Positions 1 to 8,961 of a DNA stretch of 64,000 nt are shown here, in pieces. Location of the stretch: NCBI GenBank assembly GCA_903884235.1, contig CAISEB010000012.1, positions 62,001-126,000 of the forward strand, read 5' to 3'. Within the stretch, counting starts at the first letter, position 1. Each line of letters starts with the position of its first letter. The position numbers were made by a program, and so were the translations under genes. The notes under the pieces were generated by a model, which saw only the letters and a program-made list of their open reading frames with translations, did no database searches and was not told the origin of the DNA. The DNA is from an uncultured Pseudomonadota bacterium (GTDB lineage Bacteria; Pseudomonadota; Gammaproteobacteria; Steroidobacterales; Steroidobacteraceae).

Positions 1-2100
1 GCCATCGTATTCGATGGTTTCGTCGCCACGGACCTTGACCTCGGTGCCGTCCTCCAGGGTGAACACGTAGGTCGTGTTCTTGAGGTCCTCTTCCTTCACG
101 AGCACGCCGCTGTGCGCTTCGGGGTTGAACCGGAACGTCGTGCAGCCCTTCAGTCCCTGCTCGTAGGCGTAGAGGTAGATGTTCTTGAACGACTCGTACT
201 TGAAGTCCGTAGGCACGTTCGCCGTCTTCGAGATGCTCGAGTCCACCCACTTCTGGGCGGCCGCCTGCACGTCCACGTGCTGCTCGGGCGTGATGCCATC
301 CGCGGTGATGAAGTAGTCCGGCAGCGCCTCTTCCGGCTTCGTCGCGCCGGGGATCGCCTTCGGATTGACGAGCTCGCGATACGCCAGGAGCTCGAAGGAA
401 TAGACGTCGATCTGCTCCTTGGTCTTGCGGCCCGGGCGGATCACGTTGCGCATGTAATGGTGCGCGAACGACGGCTCGATGCCGTTCGAGGCGTTGTTCG
501 CGAGCGACAGCGAGATCGTGCCGGTCGGCGCGATCGAGCTATGGTGCGTGAAGCGGGCGCCGGTCGTGGCGAGTTGCTCCACCAGCGCCGGCTGCACCGC
601 GGCGACGCGCTGCATGTAGCGGCTGTAGCGGGCGTGCAGGATCCGGCCCGGCACCTTCTGGCCGAGCTTCCAGCCGTCCCGCGCCATTTCCGGGCGCTGG
701 CGCAGCATCTTCGCGGTGACCACGAACTCCTCGTTCATGATCGGCGCCGGGCCCTTCTCGCGCGCGAGATCGAGGCCCTCTTCCCAGCCGGCGATCGCCA
801 TCTCGCGCGAGACGGCCTCGGTGAACTGGACCGACTCGGGCGAGCCGTACTTCATGCCGAGCATCGTGATCGCGGAGCCGAGGCCGAGGAACCCCATGCC
901 ATGGCGGCGCTTGCGCATGATCTCTTCGCGCTGGCCCGGCAGTGGCAGGCCGTTGATCTCGACGACGTTGTCGAGCATGCGCGTGAAGATCTTCACGACC
1001 TCGCGGTACTCGTCCCAGTCGAACTTCGCGTCGGGCGTGAACGGGCTGTTGACGAAGCGCGTCAGGTTGACCGAGCCGAGCAGGCAGGACCCGTACGGAG
1101 GCAGGGGCTGTTCGCCGCAAGGATTCGTAGCGCGGATATTCTCGCACCACCAGTTGTTGTTCATCTCGTTGACGCGGTCGATCAGCACGAAGCCGGGCTC
1201 CGCGAAGTCGTACGTCGACGACATGATGACGTCCCACATGCGGCGGGCCGGCAGCGTCTTGTAGATCTTGCAGCAGACGAGGCCGTCGTCGCGCGAAACG
1301 TAGTTGGCAGTGACCGGCCACTCGCGCCAGACGAACTTGTCGGCATTGGAGAGGTCCGGCTGCTCGACCTCGTATTCCTTCTTCGACAGCGGGAACGCGA
1401 GCTTCCACAGGCCGTCGGCCTTGACCGACTCGATGAACTCGTCGGTGACCAGCAGCGACAGGTTGAACTGGCGCAGGCGGCCGTTCTCGCGCTTCGCGCG
1501 GATGAACTCCATCGCGTCCGGATGGCCGATGTCGAAGGTGCCCATCTGCGCACCACGGCGTCCGCCGGCGGACGAAACGGTGAAGCACATCTTGTCGTAG
1601 ATATCCATGAACGACATCGGGCCGGAGGTGTATGCGCCGGCGCCCGAGACGTAGGCGCCGCGCGGCCGCAGCGTCGAGAACTCGTAGCCGATGCCGCAGC
1701 CGGCCTTCAGCGTGAGGCCGGCCTCGTGGACCTTGTTCAGGATGTCGTCCATCGAGTCGAGGATCGTGCCCGAGACGGTGCAGTTGATCGTCGACGTCGC
1801 CGGCTTGTGCTCCAGCGCGCCGGCGTTGGAGGTGATGCGTCCGGCCGGGATCGCTCCCTTGCGCAGCGCATACAGGAACTTTTCCTGCCACTCGTCTCGG
1901 AGCTCCGGGGCCTCGACACCGGCGAGTGCGACCGCGACTCGTCGGTACGTATCGTCCATCGACTGATCGATCGGCGAGCCATCCTTGGCGGTCAGGCGGT
2001 ACTTCTTGTCCCAGATATCGATCGACGCTTCCTGGAACGGAATGGCCCCGTCGTGGGGCTCCATCTTGTAGGCCGTGCTCATCTTGACGTGTTGCTCCAT
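1..2100 (-). CDS. nrdJ: Class II (B12-dependent) ribonucleotide reductase, C-terminus off window
   Basis: Adenosylcobalamin-dependent ribonucleoside-diphosphate reductase, which makes deoxyribonucleotides without oxygen or a separate radical subunit. About 700 codons are visible and the reading frame is still open at the left edge. Seen: the first redox cysteine in STINCTVSG (C107), a glycine-rich LKAGCGIGYEF segment near residue 135, the loop NPCGEQPLPPYGSC at 326-339 carrying the central N-x-C-x-E residues, and PTGTISLSLANNAS near 525. The NPCGEQPLPP form is typical of the NrdJ class rather than NrdA. The start is the first ATG (2098-2100), with a weak AGG upstream; a second ATG lies six codons in. 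It is divergent from the hsp20 gene and has its own promoter and palindromic operator. Function is confident; the B12 class is inferred from family motifs. Confidence 0.96.
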   Translation of the reverse strand, partial: MEQHVKMSTAYKMEPHDGAIPFQEASIDIWDKKYRLTAKDGSPIDQSMDDTYRRVAVALAGVEAPELRDEWQEKFLYALRKGAIPAGRITSNAGALEHKPATSTINCTVSGTILDSMDDILNKVHEAGLTLKAGCGIGYEFSTLRPRGAYVSGAGAYTSGPMSFMDIYDKMCFTVSSAGGRRGAQMGTFDIGHPDAMEFIRAKRENGRLRQFNLSLLVTDEFIESVKADGLWKLAFPLSKKEYEVEQPDLSNADKFVWREWPVTANYVSRDDGLVCCKIYKTLPARRMWDVIMSSTYDFAEPGFVLIDRVNEMNNNWWCENIRATNPCGEQPLPPYGSCLLGSVNLTRFVNSPFTPDAKFDWDEYREVVKIFTRMLDNVVEINGLPLPGQREEIMRKRRHGMGFLGLGSAITMLGMKYGSPESVQFTEAVSREMAIAGWEEGLDLAREKGPAPIMNEEFVVTAKMLRQRPEMARDGWKLGQKVPGRILHARYSRYMQRVAAVQPALVEQLATTGARFTHHSSIAPTGTISLSLANNASNGIEPSFAHHYMRNVIRPGRKTKEQIDVYSFELLAYRELVNPKAIPGATKPEEALPDYFITADGITPEQHVDVQAAAQKWVDSSISKTANVPTDFKYESFKNIYLYAYEQGLKGCTTFRFNPEAHSGVLVKEEDLKNTTYVFTLEDGTEVKVRGDETIEYDG

Positions 2101-2214
2101 TGAGCCTGATGCGTTGTTGTTCTAATCGTTAGTTGCGAAGCCGGAATCGAGATCAGGCGGCAGTCGGAGCTGCCACACGTCCTCAAACCCAATGCCGTAT
2201 CCCTACGAATTCTT

Positions 2215-2240
2215 CCCTGCCACAAGATCTTGTAGCAGGG
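2215..2240. promoter_or_regulatory. 26-bp palindrome, NrdR-box-like operator
   Basis: The arms CCCTGC and GCAGGG flank the perfect 12-bp palindrome ACAAGATCTTGT (2222-2233); only one position of the 26 breaks symmetry. The core resembles the NrdR box (roughly acaCwAtATaTwGtgt) at its conserved C-A-A, AT and T-T-G-T positions. NrdR represses ribonucleotide reductase genes when dATP is high. The site lies just downstream of the predicted nrdJ -10, which fits repression. NrdR normally uses two boxes about three helical turns apart. Only one strong box is seen here, so the assignment is an inference. Confidence 0.55.
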
Positions 2241-2245
2241 GAGCT

Positions 2246-2274
2246 AACTTATTTTCAGCCGGCCCCCACGTCAA
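2246..2274 (-). promoter_or_regulatory. Predicted sigma70 promoter of nrdJ
   Basis: Read on the minus strand, TTGACG (2269-2274, five of six matches to the -35 consensus) is followed after 17 nt by TAAGTT (2246-2251, a weak -10). Transcription would start a few bases before the palindrome at 2215-2240, so a bound repressor there would block initiation. The leader to the nrdJ start is about 140 nt. No cobalamin riboswitch elements were seen in it. Confidence 0.5.
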
Positions 2275-2397
2275 TACTTCGAAAGCCTTTTTTTGATGAG
2301 GGATTTATTCTAAATTATCAGTAGGTTAAGTATTTTCACCCACTTCGGGCGGGGGTGCGCATTCGCGGATCTATGTCAAGCCGCTTTAATCCGCGAA

Positions 2398-2414
2398 ATA
2401 CCAGATCTTGTGTG
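2398..2414. promoter_or_regulatory. Second AGATCTTGTGTG site, possible degenerate NrdR half-box
   Basis: The sequence ACCAGATCTTGTGTG shares CAGATCTTGT with the palindrome at 2215-2240 but matches well only in its right half. Centre-to-centre distance to that palindrome is 178 bp, close to 17 helical turns, much longer than the usual NrdR spacing. It overlaps a second dyad, TGTGTG ... CACACA, around ACTGCAGT (2409-2429). The rest of the 477-bp nrdJ/hsp20 intergenic region is AT-richer than its surroundings and holds no open frame I would call a gene. Confidence 0.25.
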
Positions 2415-2513
2415 CACTGCAGTCACACATGCGATCCACCGGCAACTCACAGGTTATGCACCGCCCGGCCCCACTCCCGGCTCCCGGCCGGGGGTTGTTG
2501 CGGCAGGCCCCGT

Positions 2514-2541
2514 CTTGAAACGGCGCCCGCCCGCCCAATCT
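2514..2541 (+). promoter_or_regulatory. Predicted sigma32 (heat-shock) promoter of hsp20
   Basis: CTTGAAA (2514-2520) is a perfect heat-shock -35 element. After 13 nt comes CCCAATCT (2534-2541), matching seven of eight positions of the sigma32 -10 consensus CCCCATNT. The leader to the hsp20 ATG would be about 30 nt and includes GGAG. This is the expected arrangement for a small heat-shock protein gene. Confidence 0.72.
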
Positions 2542-2577
2542 CCGTGGCATGTCCAGCCCACTGAAAGGAGAACCGCG

Positions 2578-3021
2578 ATGAGCATCACCCGCTATGAACC
2601 GTGGTACCTGATGAACCGCCTGCACCGCGACCTCGATCGCCTGATGACCCCCGGCGCCGTCGCCGCCGAGGAAGCCCAGCACGCGGTCGTCGACTGGGTG
2701 CCCCCCGTCGACATCCGCGAGGAACCGCAGCAGTTCGTGATCCACGTCGACCTGCCGGGCGTCGACCCGAAGGACATCGACGTCACGCTCGAGAAGGGCG
2801 AACTGACGATCCGGGGCCGACGCGAGCTGGCTGCGCGCGACGAGAAGCAGGGCTTCCGCCGCGTGGAACGCGCGAGCGGCGAGTTCTACCGCCGCTTCAG
2901 CCTGCCGGACACGGCCGACTCGCAGGCCGTCAAGGCACGCCACGCCAACGGCGTGCTCGAAGTGTCGATCCCGAAGCAGGCCCAGGTCCTGCCCCGGAAG
3001 GTCACGGTCGAGGCCGCCTGA
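2578..3021 (+). CDS. Small heat-shock protein, Hsp20/alpha-crystallin family
   Basis: ATP-independent cytoplasmic holdase that binds unfolding proteins and passes them to DnaK or ClpB. It is 147 residues long. Residues about 38-140 form the alpha-crystallin domain, with VDWVPPVDIREE opening it, HVDLPGVDPKDIDV in the middle, and the A-x-x-x-N-G-V-L signature as ARHANGVLEVSIPK near residue 125. The short N-terminal arm (MSITRYEPWYLMNRLHRDLD) is typical of class A bacterial forms. The start is the ATG at 2578, seven bases after GGAG; in-frame codons upstream lie before the predicted promoter. It is followed by a strong hairpin and then the htrA gene, so the two stress genes are probably separate transcripts. 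Confidence 0.95.
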   Translation: MSITRYEPWYLMNRLHRDLDRLMTPGAVAAEEAQHAVVDWVPPVDIREEPQQFVIHVDLPGVDPKDIDVTLEKGELTIRGRRELAARDEKQGFRRVERASGEFYRRFSLPDTADSQAVKARHANGVLEVSIPKQAQVLPRKVTVEAA

Positions 3022-3028
3022 CGCCGAC

Positions 3029-3053
3029 GGGAGGCGGGCACAGCCCGCCTCCC
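3029..3053 (+). terminator. Hairpin terminator after hsp20
   Basis: An 11-bp perfect stem, GGGAGGCGGGC (3029-3039) with GCCCGCCTCCC (3043-3053), closes a three-base loop eight bases after the hsp20 stop. Only TTT follows at 3061, so the U-tract is poor, but the stem is very stable. It separates hsp20 from the sigmaE-type promoter that starts three bases later. Confidence 0.6.
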
Positions 3054-3055
3054 GC

Positions 3056-3084
3056 GGAACTTTCCTCGCGCACCGACGGTCTTT
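3056..3084 (+). promoter_or_regulatory. Predicted sigmaE (RpoE) promoter of htrA
   Basis: GGAACTT (3056-3062) is the exact -35 element of sigmaE promoters. After 16 nt comes GTCTTT (3079-3084), close to the -10 consensus (TCTGA/GTCTAA). E. coli degP is transcribed from a sigmaE promoter of the same form. The leader to the htrA ATG is about 90 nt. RpoE control in this organism is an inference from the motif and the gene's role. Confidence 0.62.
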
Positions 3085-3179
3085 CGCAACGTCGGACGCG
3101 AGAGGGGAAGGCTCGACGAGCACCCCGACATCCAATTCGATCCGGCAACGTCACCGCCTACAGGACCCAAGGGATCACC

Positions 3180-4583
<1,404 letters not shown>

Positions 4584-4610
4584 GCGCCCCTGCAAGGGGG
4601 CTATACTCCC

Positions 4611-4633
4611 GGCCCGGAGACTCGCTCCGGGCC
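4611..4633 (+). terminator. GC hairpin between htrA and the NDUFA9-like gene
   Basis: A perfect 9-bp stem, GGCCCGGAG (4611-4619) with CTCCGGGCC (4625-4633), encloses ACTCG. It lies 28 nt after the htrA stop, immediately downstream of a TATACT -10-like element (4602-4607), and ends 10 nt before the next start codon. It could terminate htrA transcripts or form a 5' leader hairpin on the next mRNA. There is no U-tract. Confidence 0.4.
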
Positions 4634-4643
4634 CCGGGCGACC

Positions 4644-5594
4644 ATGACCACCCATTCGATCTGCATCCTCGGCGGGACCGGCTTCGTCGGGACCGCCCTT
4701 GCCGCTCGCCTGATTCGGGATGGCCACCGCGTGCGCGTGCTCACCCGTGACCGGTTCCAGCACAAGACACTCGCGGTGCTCCCCGGCCTCGACCTCGTCG
4801 ACTGCGACGTGCACGACCCGACTCGGCTCGGGGCATCGCTCGCGGGACACGACGTCGCGATCAACCTCGTCGGCATCCTCAACGAACGCGGCCACGATGG
4901 CAGCGGCTTCAGGCGTGCCCACACCGAGCTCGCCATCACCCTGGTCGGCGCGTGCAATGCCGCAGGCGTGCCGCGCCTGCTGCAGATGGGCTCGCTGCGC
5001 GCGGCCGAGGACGCGCCGAGCCACTACCTGCGGTCCAAGGCGCTGGCGGAGCGGGCGATCCGCGAGCAGGCGGGAGCGCTGGCCTGGACCGTGTTCAGGC
5101 CCTCGGTGATCTTCGGTCACGGCGATTCCTTCCTGAACCGCTTCGCCGGGCTGCTGGCGCTCGCTCCGGTCATGCCACTTGCGCGCGCGGGCGCCCGCTT
5201 CCAGCCGGTCTACGTCGGTGACGTCATCAACGCGATGGTCCGCTCGATCGACCGTCGCGACACGATCGGGCAGGCCTATGAGCTCGGCGGCCCGGACATC
5301 GTCACGCTCGGCGCCCTGGTGCGCTGGGTCGCCAGCCTGACCGGCCGGCGGCGCCTCGTCGTCGGCTTGCCGGATGCCCTCGGCTGGCTGCAGGCCGCCG
5401 TGCTCGGGCTGCTGCCCGGCAAGCCGATGTCGCTCGACAACTTCCGGTCGCTCGCGCTCGATTCGGTGTGCAGCGACGACGGCCTCGGCCGGCTTGGCAT
5501 CCACGCCACCTCGCTGCGCGAGATCGCACCGGGATACCTCGGCAACGGCCACGGGCATCCGCTCGAATCGACCCCGGCCGGGCCCGCCACATGA
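4644..5594 (+). CDS. Complex I NDUFA9-subunit-like NAD(P)-binding protein
   Basis: Atypical short-chain dehydrogenase of the group related to eukaryotic complex I subunit NDUFA9, 316 residues. The N-terminal Rossmann fold shows ILGGTGFVG (residues 8-16), with DCDVHD near 53 and NLVGIL near 76. The usual catalytic Tyr-x-x-x-Lys appears as HYLRSKALAE (Y-x-x-x-K near residue 130). FRPSVIFGHGDSFLNRF in the middle is characteristic of this subgroup. In bacteria these proteins are usually orphan oxidoreductase-like or quinone-biosynthesis-associated proteins, not proven complex I subunits. The substrate is unknown. The stop overlaps the next start by ATGA, so the gene is co-translated with the following NTF2-like gene. 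Confidence 0.8.
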   Translation: MTTHSICILGGTGFVGTALAARLIRDGHRVRVLTRDRFQHKTLAVLPGLDLVDCDVHDPTRLGASLAGHDVAINLVGILNERGHDGSGFRRAHTELAITLVGACNAAGVPRLLQMGSLRAAEDAPSHYLRSKALAERAIREQAGALAWTVFRPSVIFGHGDSFLNRFAGLLALAPVMPLARAGARFQPVYVGDVINAMVRSIDRRDTIGQAYELGGPDIVTLGALVRWVASLTGRRRLVVGLPDALGWLQAAVLGLLPGKPMSLDNFRSLALDSVCSDDGLGRLGIHATSLREIAPGYLGNGHGHPLESTPAGPAT

Positions 5595-6070
5595 AGCGCC
5601 GCATCGCCGCCCTGCTGCTGTGGCTGGCGGCCGGGCCGGCCCTCGCCGGCGCACCGCCGCTCGCCGAGGCCGACGTGATCGAGTTCATGAACGGATTCGA
5701 TGCGGCCGAACGCACGGGCGACGTCGCGGCGATCAGCGCCGCACTCGCCCCGGACTGCCGGGTCGAGATGCGCGCGACGGCCGAGGGCCACGAGCACGTC
5801 ACGGCGATGTCGCACGACGAATACCTCACCGACCTCGACGACTACTACGGCTCGCTGCACGACGTGGCCGGGTACGAGTACCGGTCGGAACCGGCCCGGG
5901 CGACGATCGCACCGGGCGGCGAGACGGCCCGCGCGACCCGCCGCGTCACCGAATCCTTCAGCCTCGATGGCGAGCGGCACACGTTCCACGTCGATGAGAC
6001 GGCAACGCTGGAACGACGCGACGGGCGGCTCGTCATCACCGCACTCGCAACCCGTTCCCGGCCCGACTGA
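5591..6070 (+). CDS. Secreted NTF2-like (SnoaL-type) protein, first of a tandem pair
   Basis: 159-residue protein with a signal peptide to about residue 20 (...GPALAGAPP) and an NTF2-like fold: the helix VIEFMNGFDAAERTGDVAAI, then VTESFSLDG and ATLERRDGRLVI strands. Such domains bind small molecules or act as lyases and isomerases; no active site can be assigned. The start is the ATG inside the upstream stop (ATGA), where the signal peptide begins. The next gene is a diverged copy of equal length, indicating a local duplication. Periplasmic location is inferred from the signal. Confidence 0.8.
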   Translation: MKRRIAALLLWLAAGPALAGAPPLAEADVIEFMNGFDAAERTGDVAAISAALAPDCRVEMRATAEGHEHVTAMSHDEYLTDLDDYYGSLHDVAGYEYRSEPARATIAPGGETARATRRVTESFSLDGERHTFHVDETATLERRDGRLVITALATRSRPD

Positions 6071-6173
6071 GGCGACCCGGATGCTGCGCCGCAGCTCGCG
6101 CCGCGATCCCGGGGACGTGACAGGGCTCTCGGTCCCGCCGCTCACTTCGGCCGAGACTCCGGGCATGTCCCGC

Positions 6174-6653
6174 ATGAAGCACGTCCTGCTCGCCGGCCTG
6201 CTCTGCCTGGCCGCCACCGCGGCCCGGGCGGCCGAGCCGCGGCTCGCGATTCCCGAGGTGCGCGCATTCATGGCCGAGGTCGCGGCCGCCAGCAACGCGC
6301 GCGACGCCGACCGGATCGCCGCGCTGCTGGCCACCGACTGCCGCATCGAACTTCGCACGCAGCTCGAGGGGCGCGAGCAGGTCACCCTGTTCACGCGCGA
6401 CGAATATGTCGCGATGCTGAAGACCGGCTACGCCGGACTGGCGGACCTCGCCGACTACCTCTACCGGGTCGACGGCGAGCAGGTCACGCTCGATGACGAC
6501 CCGCCCGGCGCAACCGTCACCAGCAGGGTCACCGAGACGTTCACGTTCCAGGGCCGGCACCATACGACGCACAGCGAGGAAACCGCCCGCGTCGAGCGTC
6601 GCGGCGGCAAGCCGATGGTCGTCGCGGTGTCGTCGCTGACCCGCGGCGACTAG
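6174..6653 (+). CDS. Secreted NTF2-like (SnoaL-type) protein, second of a tandem pair
   Basis: 159 residues from the ATG at 6174, with signal peptide MKHVLLAGLLCLAATAARA. It shares with its neighbour the pattern R-V-T-E-x-F-x-x-x-G-x-x-H-T, the DEY motif near residue 80, and a C-terminal VERR-G-K-P-M-V-V block. An ATG at 6165 would add three residues; 6174 is preferred because it gives the same length as the paralogue and starts at the signal peptide, though neither has a clear ribosome-binding site. Its TAG stop shares the tetranucleotide CTAG with the stop of the convergent peptidase gene. Function is unknown beyond the fold. Confidence 0.78.
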   Translation: MKHVLLAGLLCLAATAARAAEPRLAIPEVRAFMAEVAAASNARDADRIAALLATDCRIELRTQLEGREQVTLFTRDEYVAMLKTGYAGLADLADYLYRVDGEQVTLDDDPPGATVTSRVTETFTFQGRHHTTHSEETARVERRGGKPMVVAVSSLTRGD

Positions 6654-7654
6654 GTACCGACGCAGGCGCGCCGACGCGCCGCGGCGTTCGCGGATGCGAG
6701 CGCCCGCATCGCCGCGTAGAACCGCGGCAGGTCGCCGTCGAGCGCGGCGAGCCGCGCGGCGAAGGCCGGGACGCAGTCTCCGTAGGTCGCCACCTCCAGC
6801 AACGCGGCATTGTTCAGCGGGCTCTCGAGCAGGCTCGCGCCGGGCCATCGTGCCTGCAGGTCCTCGCGCAGGGCCGCGAATTCCCGCTGCTTCCCGGCGC
6901 GCAGCGCCGCGCTCGACTGGCCGCTCGCGTACAGCGCGCGCAGGCGCTCGCGCGTCTCGCCGACGCGCGCCGCGAGCGCGCGCTCGGCCGCGATGCGCCG
7001 TTCGTGCATCGCAAGCGCCTCCGGTCTGCCGTCGGCGACGAGCCAGCGCCGCAACCCCTCCTCCTCGACGACCATGGCGAACCCTTCATTGAACGCCGTG
7101 TCATCGGGCGCATAGACGACCTGGTGCGCGAGCTCGTGGAACACGAGCGAGGCGATCTCGTCGTCATCCCAGGCGAACATCGTGTTCAGCAGCGGATCGG
7201 CGAAGTGGCCGAGCGTCGAATAGGCAGGGACACCGCCGACAGCGACATCGTCGCCGTGCGCCTCGAGGCTGCGGGCGAAGGCGCGGGCGGACGCTTCCGC
7301 GAAGTAGCCGCGATAGGCGACGCAGCCCGCCACCGGGAAGCACCAGGTGCGCGGCTCGACCGAGAACGCCGGCGCCGCGTACACGTTCCAGACGACATAC
7401 GGCCGTCCGAGATCGGCGTAGCTGCGGTACGAGCCATTCTCGGGGAGCGCGAGCTCGCGGCTCGCGTAGTCGCGGATCCGCAACGCGAGCGCGAGCCGGC
7501 GCGCGACGTCCGGCGGCGTATCCGGGCGGGCCAGCACCAGGGCGACCGGCACGCGCCGGGCATTGACGTCGAGCTGCCCACGGGCGGCCTGCAGCAGGTA
7601 GCAGCCGGACAGCGGCACGAGCACGAGGGGCAGCAGCAGCAGGCGCAATCGCAC
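6650..7654 (-). CDS. Lipoprotein zinc aminopeptidase-like protein (COG4324 type)
   Basis: 334-residue predicted metallopeptidase anchored to the envelope by lipid. The signal peptide ends in the lipobox LSGC (C18). The gluzincin signature HELAHQ lies near residue 172 (VFHELAHQVVYAPDDTAFNEGFA), with E189 in NEGFA as a likely third zinc ligand. This order is found in the 'predicted aminopeptidase' COG4324 family. The start is GTG (7652-7654), the only codon that yields a complete signal peptide. The substrate is unknown. It is convergent with the NTF2-like gene and the two stop codons overlap. Confidence 0.82.
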   Translation of the reverse strand: MRLRLLLLPLVLVPLSGCYLLQAARGQLDVNARRVPVALVLARPDTPPDVARRLALALRIRDYASRELALPENGSYRSYADLGRPYVVWNVYAAPAFSVEPRTWCFPVAGCVAYRGYFAEASARAFARSLEAHGDDVAVGGVPAYSTLGHFADPLLNTMFAWDDDEIASLVFHELAHQVVYAPDDTAFNEGFAMVVEEEGLRRWLVADGRPEALAMHERRIAAERALAARVGETRERLRALYASGQSSAALRAGKQREFAALREDLQARWPGASLLESPLNNAALLEVATYGDCVPAFAARLAALDGDLPRFYAAMRALASANAAARRRACVGT

Positions 7655-7728
7655 GGCGGGTCCCCCGGACGGACGCCCAGAGTCTAACGCGCCGCCCGGC
7701 CCGCGCGCGGCACCGCTAGAATCCCCCC

Positions 7729-8961
7729 ATGCAGACCTTCCTCGTCGGCGGTGCGGTACGCGATGCGATGCTTGGCCTTCCGGTCAAGGAGCGCGACTGG
7801 GTGGTCGTCGGCACGACGGCCGAGGCCCTCGCGGCCCAGGGCTACCGGCAGGTCGGCAAGGACTTCCCGGTGTACCTGCACCCCGAGACGCGCGAGGAAT
7901 ACGCGCTCGCGCGCACCGAGCGCAAGACGGGCCCCGGCTACCACGGCTTCGAGACCCGGTTCACCCCGGACGTGACGCTCGAGCAGGACCTGGAGCGGCG
8001 CGACCTGACGATCAACGCGATGGCCCGCGCCGCGGACGGCGCGCTGGTCGATCCCCATGGCGGCGCGCGCGACCTCGCCGCACGGCGGCTGCGGCACGTG
8101 TCGCCGGCGTTCGCGGAGGACCCGGTGCGGGTGCTGCGCGTGGCCCGCTTCGCTGCGCGCTACGCGCACCTCGGCTTCCAGGTCGCGGACGAGACGATGG
8201 CGCTGATGCGCGGCATGGCAGGCGCGGGCGAGATCGGCGCACTGGTCGCCGAACGCGTCTGGCAGGAGACCGCGAAGGCGCTCGCCGAGCCCTCGCCCGC
8301 CGTGTACTTCGAGGTGCTGCGCTCGGCCGGCGCGCTCGCGATCGTGTTCCCGGAACTCGAGCGCCTGTACGGCGTGCCGCAGCCGCCGTTGTGGCACCCG
8401 GAGATCGACACCGGCGTGCACGTCATGCTCGTCCTCGGCGCGGCGGCACAGCTGTCCACGCAGTCGCGCGTGCGCTTCGCCGCACTCGTGCACGATCTCG
8501 GCAAGGGCACGACCCCCGCCGCGGAGTGGCCCAAGCACGTCGGCCACGAGGGACGCGGCGTGCACCTGATCCAGGCGCTCGCCGACCGCCTGCGCGTGCC
8601 CAACGACTTCCGCGATCTCGCCATCGCGGTCGCGCGTGACCACGGCAACTGCCACCGCGCGCTCGAACTGCGCCCGGGCACGGTGCTCGAGCTGCTCGAG
8701 CGCTGCGACGCGCTGCGCCGACCCGAGCGCTTCCACGAGTTCCTGATCGCCTGCGAGGCCGACTTCCGCGGCCGCACCGGCTTCGAGTCGCGGCCCTATC
8801 CGCAGGCGGACTACCTGCGCGCCGCACTGGCCACCGCGAGCGCGGCCGCGCTCGCGCCCGCGGAACGGGCCGGTCTCGACGGCGCGACGATCGGCACGCG
8901 GCTGCGCGAGCGGCGCATCGAGGCGCTGGGCGCGCTGCGGCGCGCTACAGCGTCGCCGTGA
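7729..8961 (+). CDS. cca: Multifunctional CCA tRNA nucleotidyltransferase
   Basis: Adds or repairs the 3'-CCA of tRNAs without a template. At 410 residues it matches the long gammaproteobacterial form that carries an extra HD phosphohydrolase domain. The nucleotidyltransferase head shows LVGGAVRD (5-12) and a metal-binding D-x-D region at ERDWVVVG. The class II motif [10 protein letters not shown] is near residue 91 and [12 protein letters not shown] near 130. The HD domain shows [12 protein letters not shown] near 256. This tail gives 2',3'-cyclic phosphodiesterase and phosphatase activity in the family. The gene ends inside the 3' end of the convergent methyltransferase gene (17-nt overlap). 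The nearby tRNA-Ile (54 kb) already encodes its CCA. Confidence 0.97.
   Translation: MQTFLVGGAVRDAMLGLPVKERDWVVVGTTAEALAAQGYRQVGKDFPVYLHPETREEYALARTERKTGPGYHGFETRFTPDVTLEQDLERRDLTINAMARAADGALVDPHGGARDLAARRLRHVSPAFAEDPVRVLRVARFAARYAHLGFQVADETMALMRGMAGAGEIGALVAERVWQETAKALAEPSPAVYFEVLRSAGALAIVFPELERLYGVPQPPLWHPEIDTGVHVMLVLGAAAQLSTQSRVRFAALVHDLGKGTTPAAEWPKHVGHEGRGVHLIQALADRLRVPNDFRDLAIAVARDHGNCHRALELRPGTVLELLERCDALRRPERFHEFLIACEADFRGRTGFESRPYPQADYLRAALATASAAALAPAERAGLDGATIGTRLRERRIEALGALRRATASP

Noticed and set aside
112-2103. Plus-strand open frame covering the left end
   Set aside because: The minus strand encodes class II ribonucleotide reductase with intact active-site motifs.
2101-2577. Cobalamin riboswitch upstream of the B12-dependent nrdJ
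   Set aside because: No B12-box-like element or suitable helices were seen in the nrdJ leader; the palindrome there looks like a protein operator.
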